This document shows, in pieces, positions 10,410 to 20,655 of a DNA stretch of 64,000 bases (position 1 is the first letter of the stretch; each line of letters opens with the position of its first letter). The notes under the pieces were generated by a model. It worked only from the letters and a program-made list of their open reading frames with translations, was not told where the DNA came from and did no database searches. A program made the translations under genes and the position numbers. This stretch comes from Mesostigma viride (taxonomy: Eukaryota; Streptophyta; Mesostigmatophyceae; Mesostigmatales; Mesostigmataceae): contig RPFO01000213.1 in the NCBI GenBank assembly GCA_009746045.1, positions 6,758,609-6,822,608 of the forward strand, read 5' to 3'.

Positions 10410-11480
10410 GCAGGGTCCTGTTAACCAGGGCCGCCTAGGTAACCCAGTACCCCTTGGGCAGGTCCAAGGGGTAGGTTGTGCTTCCAGCAAGGGGGGTTGG
10501 TTGGAGTCTGTTTTCATGCATCTGCGTGCCCTATGCCAATAAAATCTGTTTTGATTTTTTCAACACCATGGAATTTCGTGCTGCTCACCTTCATAGGTGG
10601 GCAGGGGATGTATCTCACACTCTTTATCCATTAGGGTTGTATGCCTTGGTGGATAGGCCTTGAGCTCAGTGGCTCAGGTGCCTCCCATTCAAGTGGAGGG
10701 TCAAACCTCCCTTGACAGGTGGTTACCCAGGACCCCAGTTCACTGTGGATCTCCTGGGCCACCTGGCCTCACTGTTCAGTGGCAGTAAAGGCATGGGTGC
10801 TGTCATGTTGTCTAGTACAACGTGCTCAGCACAGGTGCAGGATGCAATATTCCTGTCACCTGTCACCAGGAATTCAGCCACCACTGTGCAGGGCAGGGGT
10901 GGCTGGTCCTCACACGTTGTGCAGGTGCAACGTGGACAGGTCCAGGATGTCATAGTCCTGTCACCTGTCACTAGGACTTCAGCCCCCTCTGTGCAGGGCA
11001 GGGGTGGCTGGTCCTCACATGTTGTGCAGGTGCAACATGGACAGTGCAGGGTGCAATAAACCTGCCTCCTGTCACTCCTCAGGTTGCAGGTGACCTGAGC
11101 TCAGTTGACCCAGCCTGGCTGGGTGTTTTTTTTTCTGAGTGGGCGATGATGATGGAACAACATGGAACCTCTTAAACGGTTACCTTGGCATTTTTTTTAC
11201 AATGGCTCTCTTGGCTGGTGATGCACTCCCTGGATAGGCAGACAGGCATAGCTATCTCCCTTGTGAGCTCGCGAGGAGGAGGAACTCCCCGGGCATGTTG
11301 AGCTAAACGTGATGCCATCACAAGTATTGCACGAGTTCTGGGGCCCATCTTTTTCAGTCCAGATGTTGCAGTATGGGTGTCAGTTGCTCAGCACCTCAGT
11401 CAGCTTGGAGTCAGTCTCCTAGCTGGGTAGGATCAGGCTTGAAGTCGCTAGCCTTCAACCTGAAAGGAAAACATAATGGG
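10410..11480 (+). other. E1 3' non-coding region
   Basis: About 1.07 kb between the end of pol and the 3' LTR, collinear with E2 15792-16855. It contains an AATAAA-type signal (ccaataaaatctg near 10537), two tandem ~105-bp copies (about 10830-11040) sharing gtgcagggcaggggtggctggtcctcaca, and a GC hairpin followed by T9 (gacccagcctggctgggtg, about 11108-11135). A purine tract (aaaggaaaacataatggg, 11463-11480) directly precedes the LTR and is the likely polypurine tract. Confidence 0.7.
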
Positions 11481-11938
11481 AGTTAGATGAGATGCTTAGG
11501 CTGACACACGGATTTCCGGCCTGCGCGCCGCGTATTGCCTACCGCGGCTGAGCGGGACACCTTAGTACTGTACGGCAGGGCGTACGGTCCTGCGGTGTCA
11601 TGTGGACTGACGTGTAGTGCGTGCCAGACTGTTCCTAGGCTCTAGCTTGGCCCGCCAGATCCGGTGTAGCCGGGTCTGACGGGCCGAGTGTTAGCTGGTT
11701 GCTAGTGACGTGGTCGCATGGCATTGCAGTGTACAGTTGTCCACTGGTAGGCGCTGCAGGTAGTGCTGCCATAGGCATATAGGCGTAGCACTGGGGAGTG
11801 CCGCAGCACCCGAGTTTGCCCAGACGTTCCATTCTGAGCCCTCAAGCTTTCACTACACTCCGTGTATTATTGCTAATACAATCATCATTCCATTTCAGCT
11901 TTCGGCAGTTGTCCATCGTCTCTAGACGCGTTCCAACT
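11481..11938 (+). repeat. E1 3' LTR (458 bp)
   Basis: Starts agttagatgagatgc, ends ctagacgcgttccaact. Homologous over its length to both E2 LTRs. The boundary is set by the polypurine tract on the left and by the AACT end seen in E2. Confidence 0.88.
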
Positions 11939-12637
11939 GCATGCCCACCTGATCGACGTAGCTGCAAGCCTTTCCTGGCCGTCGTCGCTTATAAATCATG
12001 TAAGGAATAACGTGAAACATCTATCCGCGTTCAAATGTAGGGGCATTTCCCGCCTATCAACAGTGAGCACATGCACGGTCGCCACCTGGTTGCTGAAACG
12101 AGGTTGCAGCATCGAGCAGAAGGTCGAGACATATCTGCGCACATCCAAACGTTGCCTGGCCAAGGATATAAGCTTTTCAGGACCTAAGGATAGTGCCTAC
12201 AAAATTTCAGTTGAAAATGTAAAGCGGCCATGCTCTCGTACCAGTCAGTTTTCTGTATGACTTTGGGTTAATATTTGGTGCATGGCTGCCCGAGAGGCAA
12301 GGGCTGAGACCTAAACAGCATGGAGGGTTGCCAACTTGCCATGCTACAGTGTAGCTTGCTTGTAAGATCCTTGTGTCTCACGGTCGCCAAATGTCAACCA
12401 GTGGATGGTTTCCGTAGTGTTTCTAAGTTCCCTTGCTTTCCCGCCTTGGTTCCCGCACGAAAAATTTGGCTGCCGGACCTCGGCTGGACCGCAAAAACCC
12501 ATAATACGCCCGCTTATACGTGTTATACGTAAAAATACGCCAATCGTATAAAACGGATAAAAATTATACGCTCGACCTTGTATAACGCGTATTATACCGT
12601 ATTATACCATAAAATACGCCGTATGATTGAACACTGA
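11939..12637. other. Spacer, no gene recognised
   Basis: Mixed-composition DNA with short ORFs that show no recognisable motif. The last ~130 bases (12500-12620) are AT-rich with small TATACG/CGTATA inverted repeats reminiscent of the GTATAC arrays. Confidence 0.4.
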
Positions 12638-12914
12638 CCAGTCGACAACTGTACACTGCAATGCCATGCAACCACGTCACCTGCATCAACTACACTCGGC
12701 CCGTCAGACCCGGATAACCCGGATCTGGCGGGTCGAGCTAGCGACTAGGCACAGTCTGGCACTAACGGCACAACAGTCCACATGACTCCTCAGTACCGTA
12801 CGACCTGCATGCCGTACAGTACTGAGGTGTCCCGCTCAGCCGCGGTAGGCAATACGCGGCGCGCAGGCCGGAAATCCGTGTGTCAGCCTAATTAAGCATC
12901 TCTGACATCTAAGT
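12638..12914 (-). repeat. Partial LTR of the E1/E2 family, variant
   Basis: Matches the E2 LTR from ccagt.gacaactgtacactgc to its outer end, with a distinctive outer end (gcctaattaagcatctctgacatctaagt) shared only with the copy at 14164. The inner ~170 bp of the LTR is missing. Confidence 0.8.
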
Positions 12915-14163
12915 GGGTGTAAATTCAGCAAGAGCAGCGGCAATGAGATACTAAAGTTTCGTTATTGGTTCGTACCGTACAGCCAATAAATTTGCGCCGG
13001 CATAAAACTCTAATCTGGTCACTAAACACGAAAATTTCAGCGGATCGAACGTACGAATCGGTTTTCTCTGAATATAGTTTAATTAACGCATGCGGGAAAG
13101 ATAGGGCCGCTATGCCTTGGCCTGGATGTGGAAGGCTGTCTGCGACATGGGCTGACTAATTCGATCTGTACAAAGGGTTTCCTGTTCGCCCGAATTTTCC
13201 TTGGATGACCCGGTTGTTTATAAGGGTCGGTGGCTATTAATTAGTGGTCCGAGAAAATAAACTGTAGGTTTTATACGACTTGCTTGCAAAGATTCGTGTT
13301 TGGTTGCACCAGCTGAGGTTAGGTGGGGACCTGTAGGGTCGCCGCTGGTTGCTTAACGAATCTTTGGTTGTTTGGTTCTTTAGTGAGTCGTGATTAATTA
13401 TTGTATAGTGGATTCGGACCGGCCCAAGGGGTCGATGGGCGCGTTTTATGTTTGCCAGTCTTGGGAACCTTGTACAACTACCTGTATGGTTATAAACGCA
13501 CTAGCCTGGGGGTGCGTGGCCACGTTGTTTGTTGTGGCGTTTTCAGCACTGTTCAGGCCGGCGTGTGACACATGCTGGTGTTACTTAACCCTAATTTAGG
13601 ATGATGTCAGCTTGTGTGTCGGCGGGCCATGCCTTAAGCAAGCTAGGCAGGCAATGATCCGCAATTGTTTCTTTCCCCTCCCTCCCACCCTGGAGGCTTC
13701 TTGCTTCTGCGTGCGGATTGAGAAACCACTGTTAACTGCTGCATTTGTGGCAGGGCTCCAGTTATTGTATTCAATCAAATGCTGGCCAGGTCTTCTTGGG
13801 AGCTCAGTGATCTTAAATACCAACGAAACTAGACAAAAATGTCAGTGACGGAATTGTACTAGTAACCGTGTACACTGAGCAAAACGTAGTATGATTTCGC
13901 TAAAGTCACGTTCTGAATTTTTCCCCAAAAAATTCCACCGCATGGTTATCCTCGCACTTGAGGCTCAGGCTCACAATTGTTGGATAGATTGTGCAAATAG
14001 TATCGAAATCCTTATCATTATTTAAATATATAGCATAAAATTATGTTGCAGTTAAAAAAAACTGTCAATTGAAGGTTGCTAACATTTGTCAACTATCAAT
14101 AAACTTCACCACATGAAGATCTCGAATAAAATAAACAATATATACGGGCACCTTTTTACACCC
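12915..14163. other. 1.25-kb segment bounded by inverted LTR copies
   Basis: Flanked by gggtgtaaa at 12915 and tttacaccc ending at 14163, which extend the inverted repeat formed by the two LTR copies. Inside are several short ORFs (for example 13390-13599 and 13612-13848) with no recognised domain. Composition becomes AT-rich toward 14160. It may be an inversion product or the interior of an element with inverted ends. Confidence 0.45.
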
Positions 14164-14622
14164 ACTTAGATGTCAGAGATGCTTAATTAGGCTGACACAC
14201 GGATTTCCGGCCTGCGCGCCGCGTATTGCCTACCGCGGCTGAGCGGGACACCTCAGTACTGTACGGCAGGTCGTACGGTACTGAGGTGTCATGTGGACTG
14301 TTGTGCCGTTAGTGCCAGACTGTGCCTAGTCTCTAGCTCGACCCGCCAGATCCGGGTTATCCGGGTCTGACGGGCCGAGTGTAGCTGATGCTAGTGACGT
14401 GGTCGCATGGCATTGCAGTGTACAGTTGTCCACTGGTAGACGCTGCAGTCGGCGTTGCCATAGGCATATAGGTGTAGCACTGGGGAGTGCCACAGCACCG
14501 AGCAGCTCACGCACACAACGTTCCATTCTGAGCCCTTTTGGTGTTCGACGTATTATTTGCATAATACATTCTCTCTTCATTCCCATTTCCAGTGAGTTGT
14601 TCGTCTAGTCCATCTCACAACT
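14164..14622 (+). repeat. Full-length variant LTR (459 bp)
   Basis: Begins acttagatgtcagagatgc, ends ccatctcacaact. Similar to E1/E2 LTRs with substitutions and small indels. The left flank is CACCC and the right GGGTG: reverse complements, not a direct duplication, so it is not a simple solo LTR. Confidence 0.75.
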
Positions 14623-15329
14623 GGGTGCAGGTGTCATTGCGTTCGGCAATGGCATGATCGATCTGGTGCCACCGGCCCGATTCAGATTTGAACCCTGCAT
14701 GCTTACCAAGGCGTGCCTGACAATCAGGCGAGAGTGCTGGTGGAGAGCACGGAAATTCCGGGCTCTCCCAATGTATCAATGATGCGCCTGAGGGCTGAGG
14801 CCTGGCAGCAGGAGTTCCTGCAGGCATGCTGCTGCGGGGAACGGCGGGGCCAAGTGGAACACCAAAATGTATACAGGCGAGACTCCCAACTACAGGGGAG
14901 ACCTGTACCACGGAGTGTACATACTCCTTCGTAGATTTCGAGATCGACGGATGGGGCACCTTTTTCTAGGTGCAATGCCTAAGTTGTCAAATACTCGACA
15001 AAGTCGATTTTATGTGCACATATGTATTCATTGAGAATGATAAAATTACGGACATGTGCACGTGTGTATACTGATTCAATAAAACATTTCGGCGATTTTG
15101 TTCCCGGCATTGATAATCAAAAGCTGCTAGCAGGCCAAGGACTTTAAAAGTGGCAAAAGATCAATGTAGGTCGTCGATAAACTTGTGTAGTCGAAATATT
15201 CCGGTCGCAAAATTCGTGCGTGGCCTGCAGGCATCGGACAAAGTGCACGCAACAGCAGGAATCGGTTAAGTTCGAAGCACGGCTTACAAATATTTCGGCG
15301 CAAAGTCCGGCCGGCGGAAAATTCGCTCG
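14623..15329. other. Spacer, no gene recognised
   Basis: Contains gattcagatttgaaccctgca near 14680, a weak T-arm-like motif on the minus strand. The last ~45 bases before E2 (ttcggcgcaaagtccgg) resemble the other flank of E2 (ttcggcgcaatgtccgg at 23817), so E2 sits within or beside a short local duplication. No gene seen. Confidence 0.4.
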
Positions 15330-15334
15330 GCTGC

Positions 15335-15791
15335 AGTTGGATCGAGTCTAACGACGATGGACAACTGCTGAGAGCTGAAAGGAAACGATTGTTGTATTAG
15401 CAATAATACAATGAGAGTGGTGGAAGCTTGAGGGCTCAGAATGGAACGTCTGGGCAAACTCGGGTGCTGCGGCACTCCCCAGTGCTACGCCTATATGCCT
15501 ATGGCGGTGCTACCTGCAGCACCTACCAGTGGACAACTGTACACTGCAATGCCATGCGACCACGTCACTAGCATCAACTACACTCGGCCCGTCCAGAACC
15601 GGATAACCCAGGTCTGGCGGGTCGAGCTAGAGTCTAGGCACAGTCTGGCACTAACCGCACATCGGTCCACATGACACCTCAGTACCGTACACCCTGCCGT
15701 ACAGTACTGAGGTGTCCCGCTCAGCCGCGGTAGGCAATACGCGGCGCGCAGGCCGGAAATCCGTGTGTCAGCCTAAGCATCTCATCTAACT
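15335..15791 (-). repeat. E2 3' LTR (457 bp)
   Basis: Minus-strand start agttagatgagatgcttagg, end ctcgatccaact. Flanked outside by GCTGC. Confidence 0.92.
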
Positions 15792-16855
15792 CCCATTATG
15801 TTTTCCTTTCAGGTTGAAGGCTAGCGACTTCAAGCCTGACCCTGCCCAGCTAGGAGACTGACTCCAAGCTGACTGAGGTGCTGAGCAACTGACACCCATA
15901 CTGCAACATCTGGACTGAAAAAGATGGGCCCCAGAACTCGTGCAATACTTGTGATGGCATCACGTTTAGCTCAACATGCCCGGGGAGTTCCTCCTCCTCG
16001 CGAGCTCACAAGGGAGATAGCTATGCCTGTCTGCCTATCCAGGGAGTGCATCACCAGCCAAGAGAGCCATTGTAAAAAATGCCAAGGTAACCGTTTAAGA
16101 GGTTCCATGTTGTTCCATCATCATCGCCCACTCAGAGAAAAATACCCAGCCAGGCTGGGTCAACTGAGCTCAGGTTACCTGCAACCTGAGGAGTGACAGT
16201 GGACAGGTTTATTGCACCCTGCACTGTCCATGTTGTACCTGCACAACATGTGAGGACCAGCCACCCCTGCCCTGCACAGAGGGGGCTGAAGTCCTAGTGA
16301 CAGGTGACAGGACTATGACATCCTGGACCTGGCCACGTTGCACCTGCACAACGTGTGAGACCAGCCACCCCTGCCCTGCACATGGTGACTGAAGTCCTGG
16401 TGACAGGTGACAGGAATATTTCATCCTGCACCTGTGCTGAGCACGTTGTACTAGACAACATGACAGCACCCATGCCTTTACTGCCACTGAACAGTGAGGC
16501 CAGGTGGCCCAGGATATCCACAGTGAACTGGGGTCCTGGGTAACCACCTGTCAAGGGAGCTTTGACCCTCCACTTGAATGGGGGCACCTGAGCCACTGAG
16601 CTCAAGGCCAATCCACCAAGGCATACGCCCTAGTGGAGAAAGGTGTGAGATACATCCCATGCCCACCTATGAAGGTGTGCATAACGAAATTCCATGGTGT
16701 TGAAAAAATCAAAACAGATTTTATTGGGCATAGGGCACGCAGATGTATGAAAAACAGACTCCAACCAACCCCCCTTGCTGGAAGCCACAACCTACCCCTT
16801 GGACCTGCCCAAGGGGTACTGGGTGACCTAGGCGGCCCTGGTGAACAGGACCCTG
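15792..16855 (-). other. E2 3' non-coding region
   Basis: Collinear with E1 10410-11480: polypurine tract next to the LTR, GC hairpin with oligo-T, two ~105-bp tandem copies, and an AATAAA signal (minus strand, near 16720). No conserved ORF between E1 and E2, so it is read as untranslated. Confidence 0.65.
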
Positions 16856-18734
16856 CTAGGCGTCCCCCCTATGGGGCAGGGTTGCCTGCTTGCCATAGGG
16901 GTTCATCAAGTGGTACAACAGCTGATATTGTTCAGCTGCCTGCTGAGGCACTTTAGTGAGTGCATCAGCAGCGTTGTGTTTGTCCTCCACGTGACGGGTG
17001 GACTCCCAGTAGGTGGACTCCTGTTTCAGGACCACCCAGTCAAGATCAGTGTGCACAGCATAGGGGTTAGCAAGGAAACTGAGGACTGACTGACTGTCAG
17101 TGAGCAAGTGTGCCACCACCCCAGCATTGCTGCCTGCTTGCATCTGCAACCAAACCAGCACATGATTCAAGTACCTGGCATGAAGCACTGCTGACACCAC
17201 TGCCCTGCACTCAGCAGCATTGCTGCTGACAGCCTTGCGTCTATGCAACCGGCTGTACCATGAAATGAGAGACAAGGGTGCATCATCATTCTGCACAAAA
17301 TACAAGCCTGACTCCCTTGCCTGCAACTTGGTAATCTGCCTGGACTCCATGGAACTATCCATCATAGCTTGGATGTGAATGGTTTTGTGGAGATCCAAGG
17401 AGTGCAAGATAAGGGGAGGGCCTTCCTGGAGAGTTTTGGTGATGGCTTTGTGACCTACTTGCATCAAGACATCATCATCAACTCTGCTAACCACAGCCAG
17501 GTGAGGTGCACACGTTGAGCACAACCACCCCAGCTTGCCTCTAATGGTAGGACAGGCTCCAGGTTTGATTTTTGTTTGCAAAACCTCCAAGCAGCTGTGC
17601 ATGTAATCATTGGGAGAGTAAGTGCACACACCCACTGGTTTTGATGCTGCTGGAGTTGTAACATTGTGCCACAAAATTTTATGGCAGTGGTGCCCAGCTC
17701 TACTTGCTTGCCAATCTCAAAATGCTGTGACACTTGTTGAATAAAATCATCCACAGCACGCCTTGGCCCAGCAATCAGCTGATCATCCCCATGCCACACA
17801 AAGGTGAGAATGCCATGAGGGTGTGGGACCACAAAGAAGCAAGGGTCTATGTCATCATATCTAGCCCCTAGCTTTTCAAACACAGCCTGAGCTGACATCC
17901 TGAAAATGCGAGGAGCTGATTGCAGCCCTTCAACACCTATGTTAGCTTTCAGGTACTGCTGAGGGATGTGTTTTGCCCAAACTCTGGGAGTGGAGACTAC
18001 ATACACCTGACCATGCCACACTTGTTGTGCTATCTCAGGTGAGCCTTTCAGGAAAGCCCTTTTAATGTCTGTAGCCTTACATACATAGTCATCCCCATCA
18101 TTGAGATGACCCACAAAGACAGACAGCAAGATTTTTAGGGATGTTTGCTGAATGCCTGGCGTGTACAACTCTGCCTCTGTCAGATCAGTGGTGCCCTTGA
18201 ACTCTGTCACACAAGGTCTAGCATGAAAATGACTGACCCATCTGCTGCTGGCTTATGTTTACACACAAACTTCAGGCGCAAGTGCTTGCACCCTGCAGGC
18301 TTTTTGTCAATAGGTGTGACAGGTGGAGTATGAGAAGGACTAAGAGGATCTGGCACTACCCATTCTTCCCTGGCCTTGTTAAAGGCCTCCACCCATTTTA
18401 GGAATCCTATGTGTGTGCGACAGTCTTGCTCTATCTGTTCATAAGAAAGAGGAGACATTTTAGCCACATCATGCTTGCCCAATCCAAATGAGTTGGGATG
18501 AAGTTTTTGGTTGTGAACCAAGTCTGCCACACAGGGTTCTTGCCCTGGGGCATACTTGGGTGTAGCAAATTTTACAGAAGCAATGTTGGTGTTAAGAAGT
18601 TTTTCAAGAGAAATTTTGAAATGATTCAGATCAACACCACCCATGTCCTGGATGGATAGTCTATCACTGGATATGACACCAGGGTAACAGAGAAAAGGAT
18701 CCCCCAACAAAGCATTCCCTTTATAACCTTCCAA
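16856..18734 (-). pseudogene. pol: E2 reverse transcriptase and RNase H
   Basis: Three overlapping frames (18734-18207, 18210-17464, 17674-16856) together carry the connector, RT and complete RNase H, so at least two frameshifts are present. RT motifs: TDIKRAFLKG, VEGLQSAPRIF, WHGDDQLIAG, IRGKLGWLCSTCAPHLA. RNase H motifs in order: MMDSSM (D), NAAECRA (E), LLTDSQS (D), HVEDKHNAADALTKV (terminal motif). It uses element RNA as template for cDNA in cytoplasmic particles. Closest known type is Ty1/copia by the RNase H terminal motif and RT-RH adjacency, but HGDD replaces YVDD. Confidence 0.85.
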
Positions 18735-20335
18735 TACCTGAAAAGGTGTGGGATACCGAGTATAGTCAACATGACCTGACCTAATACCTTGAGGGATGAC
18801 TGCCCTGAGAAATCAGCCACATGGTGCCAGGGTGAAGGTTCCAAAGGCATATGGGGCACAGCCAGGGCACTGATAATGCTGACCTGGGCTTGTGTGTCCA
18901 CTGCAACCATAAATGGGCTATTGTCATTCTGCCCAACCTTCCCCACCTTAGCTGATCCTGCAGCAGTTTGAGCTTTGGCTCTATGAGCTGCTTGTAAAAT
19001 GCGAACAGCGTCTGCTAGGCTGCGTTTGGAAGGTGCAGCTAGTGGCTGAGCTATGTTCACACTTGAAGAGGTGATAGGTTGCTGATCACCTGTTTTGCCA
19101 ATGTGACCCTCTGCTGCAGGGGGCCAAGCCTGCAGTGACTGCCTGCAATCATCAAGGGTGACCTGGGTGTCACAGTGGGTGTGGCTCTCACACTCACCAG
19201 TGGGTGTTCCAAACAACCACTCACTGGGCAACGCTGGGATGCCAGGCAACTGTACAGGGCTGTCGGCCAACAGCTCTTCCTCCTCTGCCACGTCTGACAC
19301 AGTTGGAAAATACAATTTCATCCTGTGAGGTGAACACCTGTGAATCTTTCCCGTGTCATTGTGTTTAACTAACACTGTCCTGCCAGTGGTGTTAAACTTT
19401 AGGATGGTGGCTGGCCCATGCCAGGTACCCACCTTGCCTAGTCCCGACTCCTTGTAGAATAGGACCTGATCCCCTTCTCTGAAGGTGGGACGTGGATGCT
19501 TTGCATCCTTGACAGCTAACCTGCTAGCTGTCTGTGCTCGCTGTGCGTTGTATAGGGCTAGTACCTCAGGTGGATAAATGCCTGCATGCAATCCATCTGG
19601 TGTAATGATCACCCCTTGTGGGGTTTTCATGAGTGGCCTCCTGTTGAGGACTTGGCACAACCTGGTGGACCACAGAGCTCTGTCAGCATATGACCCACTG
19701 TCAGCCAGCAGATTGCCATCTTCTTTGGCTACAAGGGTTTTAATGGACCTGATGGCCCTTTCAATAATGCCTTGCCTCTCATGATCTTCTAGCCCAGCCA
19801 GATCAATAGCCTCACACCCTGGTTCATTGGCAAGACACGTGAACTGCTGATCCAGTAACAATGCCTCCACAGGGTAGTACCTGGCCTGAGCAATCAAGAG
19901 AGCCCTGAGCAACTGTGTCTTGTCCATTCCAGGTAATGGTTCAATGGTTGTGTACCTTGACCATGCATCTTTAAGTGCCAAGTAAGATTGTCCTTTGATA
20001 TGAAAGACATCTCCTACCACCCTGCCCTTGCACTTAGGTGGGGTAGCTACATGCCACTTAGGGGGTTTGGGTGCATTGAACTGACAATGCTGGCAGTGGG
20101 ATCTGACCACCTGGCATGCACGTCTGAGTGCTGCCCCCCCTATTGCTGCTGCCACCACCTCTGCACTCACTTCATGCCCATAAAGGAAATGCAACTGCAA
20201 AGCAAGCTCCTGAAAACTGATATGAGCATCCTCTGCTGGGGACACTCTGCACACCTTGGGAACCATAGATGTGAAGGTTGGTTTAGAGACATAATCTTCT
20301 GAAACCAGCTGTAGCACCTTTCCAGAACTGCTCAC
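18626..20335 (-). CDS. pol: E2 integrase plus protease-like segment
   Basis: A 569-codon frame. Residues ~49-84 form the zinc-binding domain (LHFLYGH, CQHC). DDE residues by count are D109, D162 and E192. Residues ~285-345 form a basic C-terminal domain (FREGDQVLFYKESG). A linker holds the motif ADAVRILQAAHRAKAQ at ~441, equivalent to DIVQALQRAK in E4 and DIIRALQNSK in E3, and the protease-like DTQAQVSII follows at 480. The frame shifts at ~18750 before the ILG-type motif, which is completed in the next frame. There is no ATG-defined protein start; in life this would be part of a gag-pol polyprotein. Confidence 0.85.
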   Translation of the reverse strand: MSSSGKVLQLVSEDYVSKPTFTSMVPKVCRVSPAEDAHISFQELALQLHFLYGHEVSAEVVAAAIGGAALRRACQVVRSHCQHCQFNAPKPPKWHVATPPKCKGRVVGDVFHIKGQSYLALKDAWSRYTTIEPLPGMDKTQLLRALLIAQARYYPVEALLLDQQFTCLANEPGCEAIDLAGLEDHERQGIIERAIRSIKTLVAKEDGNLLADSGSYADRALWSTRLCQVLNRRPLMKTPQGVIITPDGLHAGIYPPEVLALYNAQRAQTASRLAVKDAKHPRPTFREGDQVLFYKESGLGKVGTWHGPATILKFNTTGRTVLVKHNDTGKIHRCSPHRMKLYFPTVSDVAEEEELLADSPVQLPGIPALPSEWLFGTPTGECESHTHCDTQVTLDDCRQSLQAWPPAAEGHIGKTGDQQPITSSSVNIAQPLAAPSKRSLADAVRILQAAHRAKAQTAAGSAKVGKVGQNDNSPFMVAVDTQAQVSIISALAVPHMPLEPSPWHHVADFSGQSSLKVLGQVMLTILGIPHLFRYWKVIKGMLCWGILFSVTLVSYPVIDYPSRTWVVLI

Positions 20336-20619
20336 TGCTCTGACAGTGGGGCATGCAGATGAAGAGGTGAAGCAGGCACACTCAAGCCAGCATGAGAGGG
20401 AGACTCACACTTCTTGCCGTAAGGAGGCCGCTTGCAGTCCTTGGGGTCACCGTGGGGCGGCCCGTGGCACTTGTGGCACAGGACGTCCAAATGCCCCAGC
20501 TCGTCCACGTTCTTGCGGCAGGTGGGCCGCGGTGGTACTTCATGCCACAGCGGGTGCACCGCTGAGAAGACTTGTCCTCCTTGTCCTGCTTGTTGTTGTT
20601 GTTGTTTTTTTTTTTTTTT

Positions 20620-20655
<36 letters not shown>

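Larger units (their letters stand above)
3418..11938 (+). mobile_element. E1: 5'-truncated copia-related LTR retrotransposon (INT-PR-RT-RH order)
   Basis: Homologous to E2 from about 3418 onward. It lacks the 5' LTR and the first ~520 bases of internal sequence and joins the purine minisatellite directly. Layout: gag, integrase, protease-like, RT, RNase H, ~1.07 kb non-coding tail, 3' LTR (11481-11938). Two later insertions (9192-9735 and 9854-10261) are recognised because the uninterrupted sequence is present in E2. Several frameshifts relative to E2 make it non-functional. Confidence 0.9.

Noticed and set aside
14164-14622. A simple solo LTR with target duplication
   Set aside because: The flanking pentamers are reverse complements, not direct repeats.
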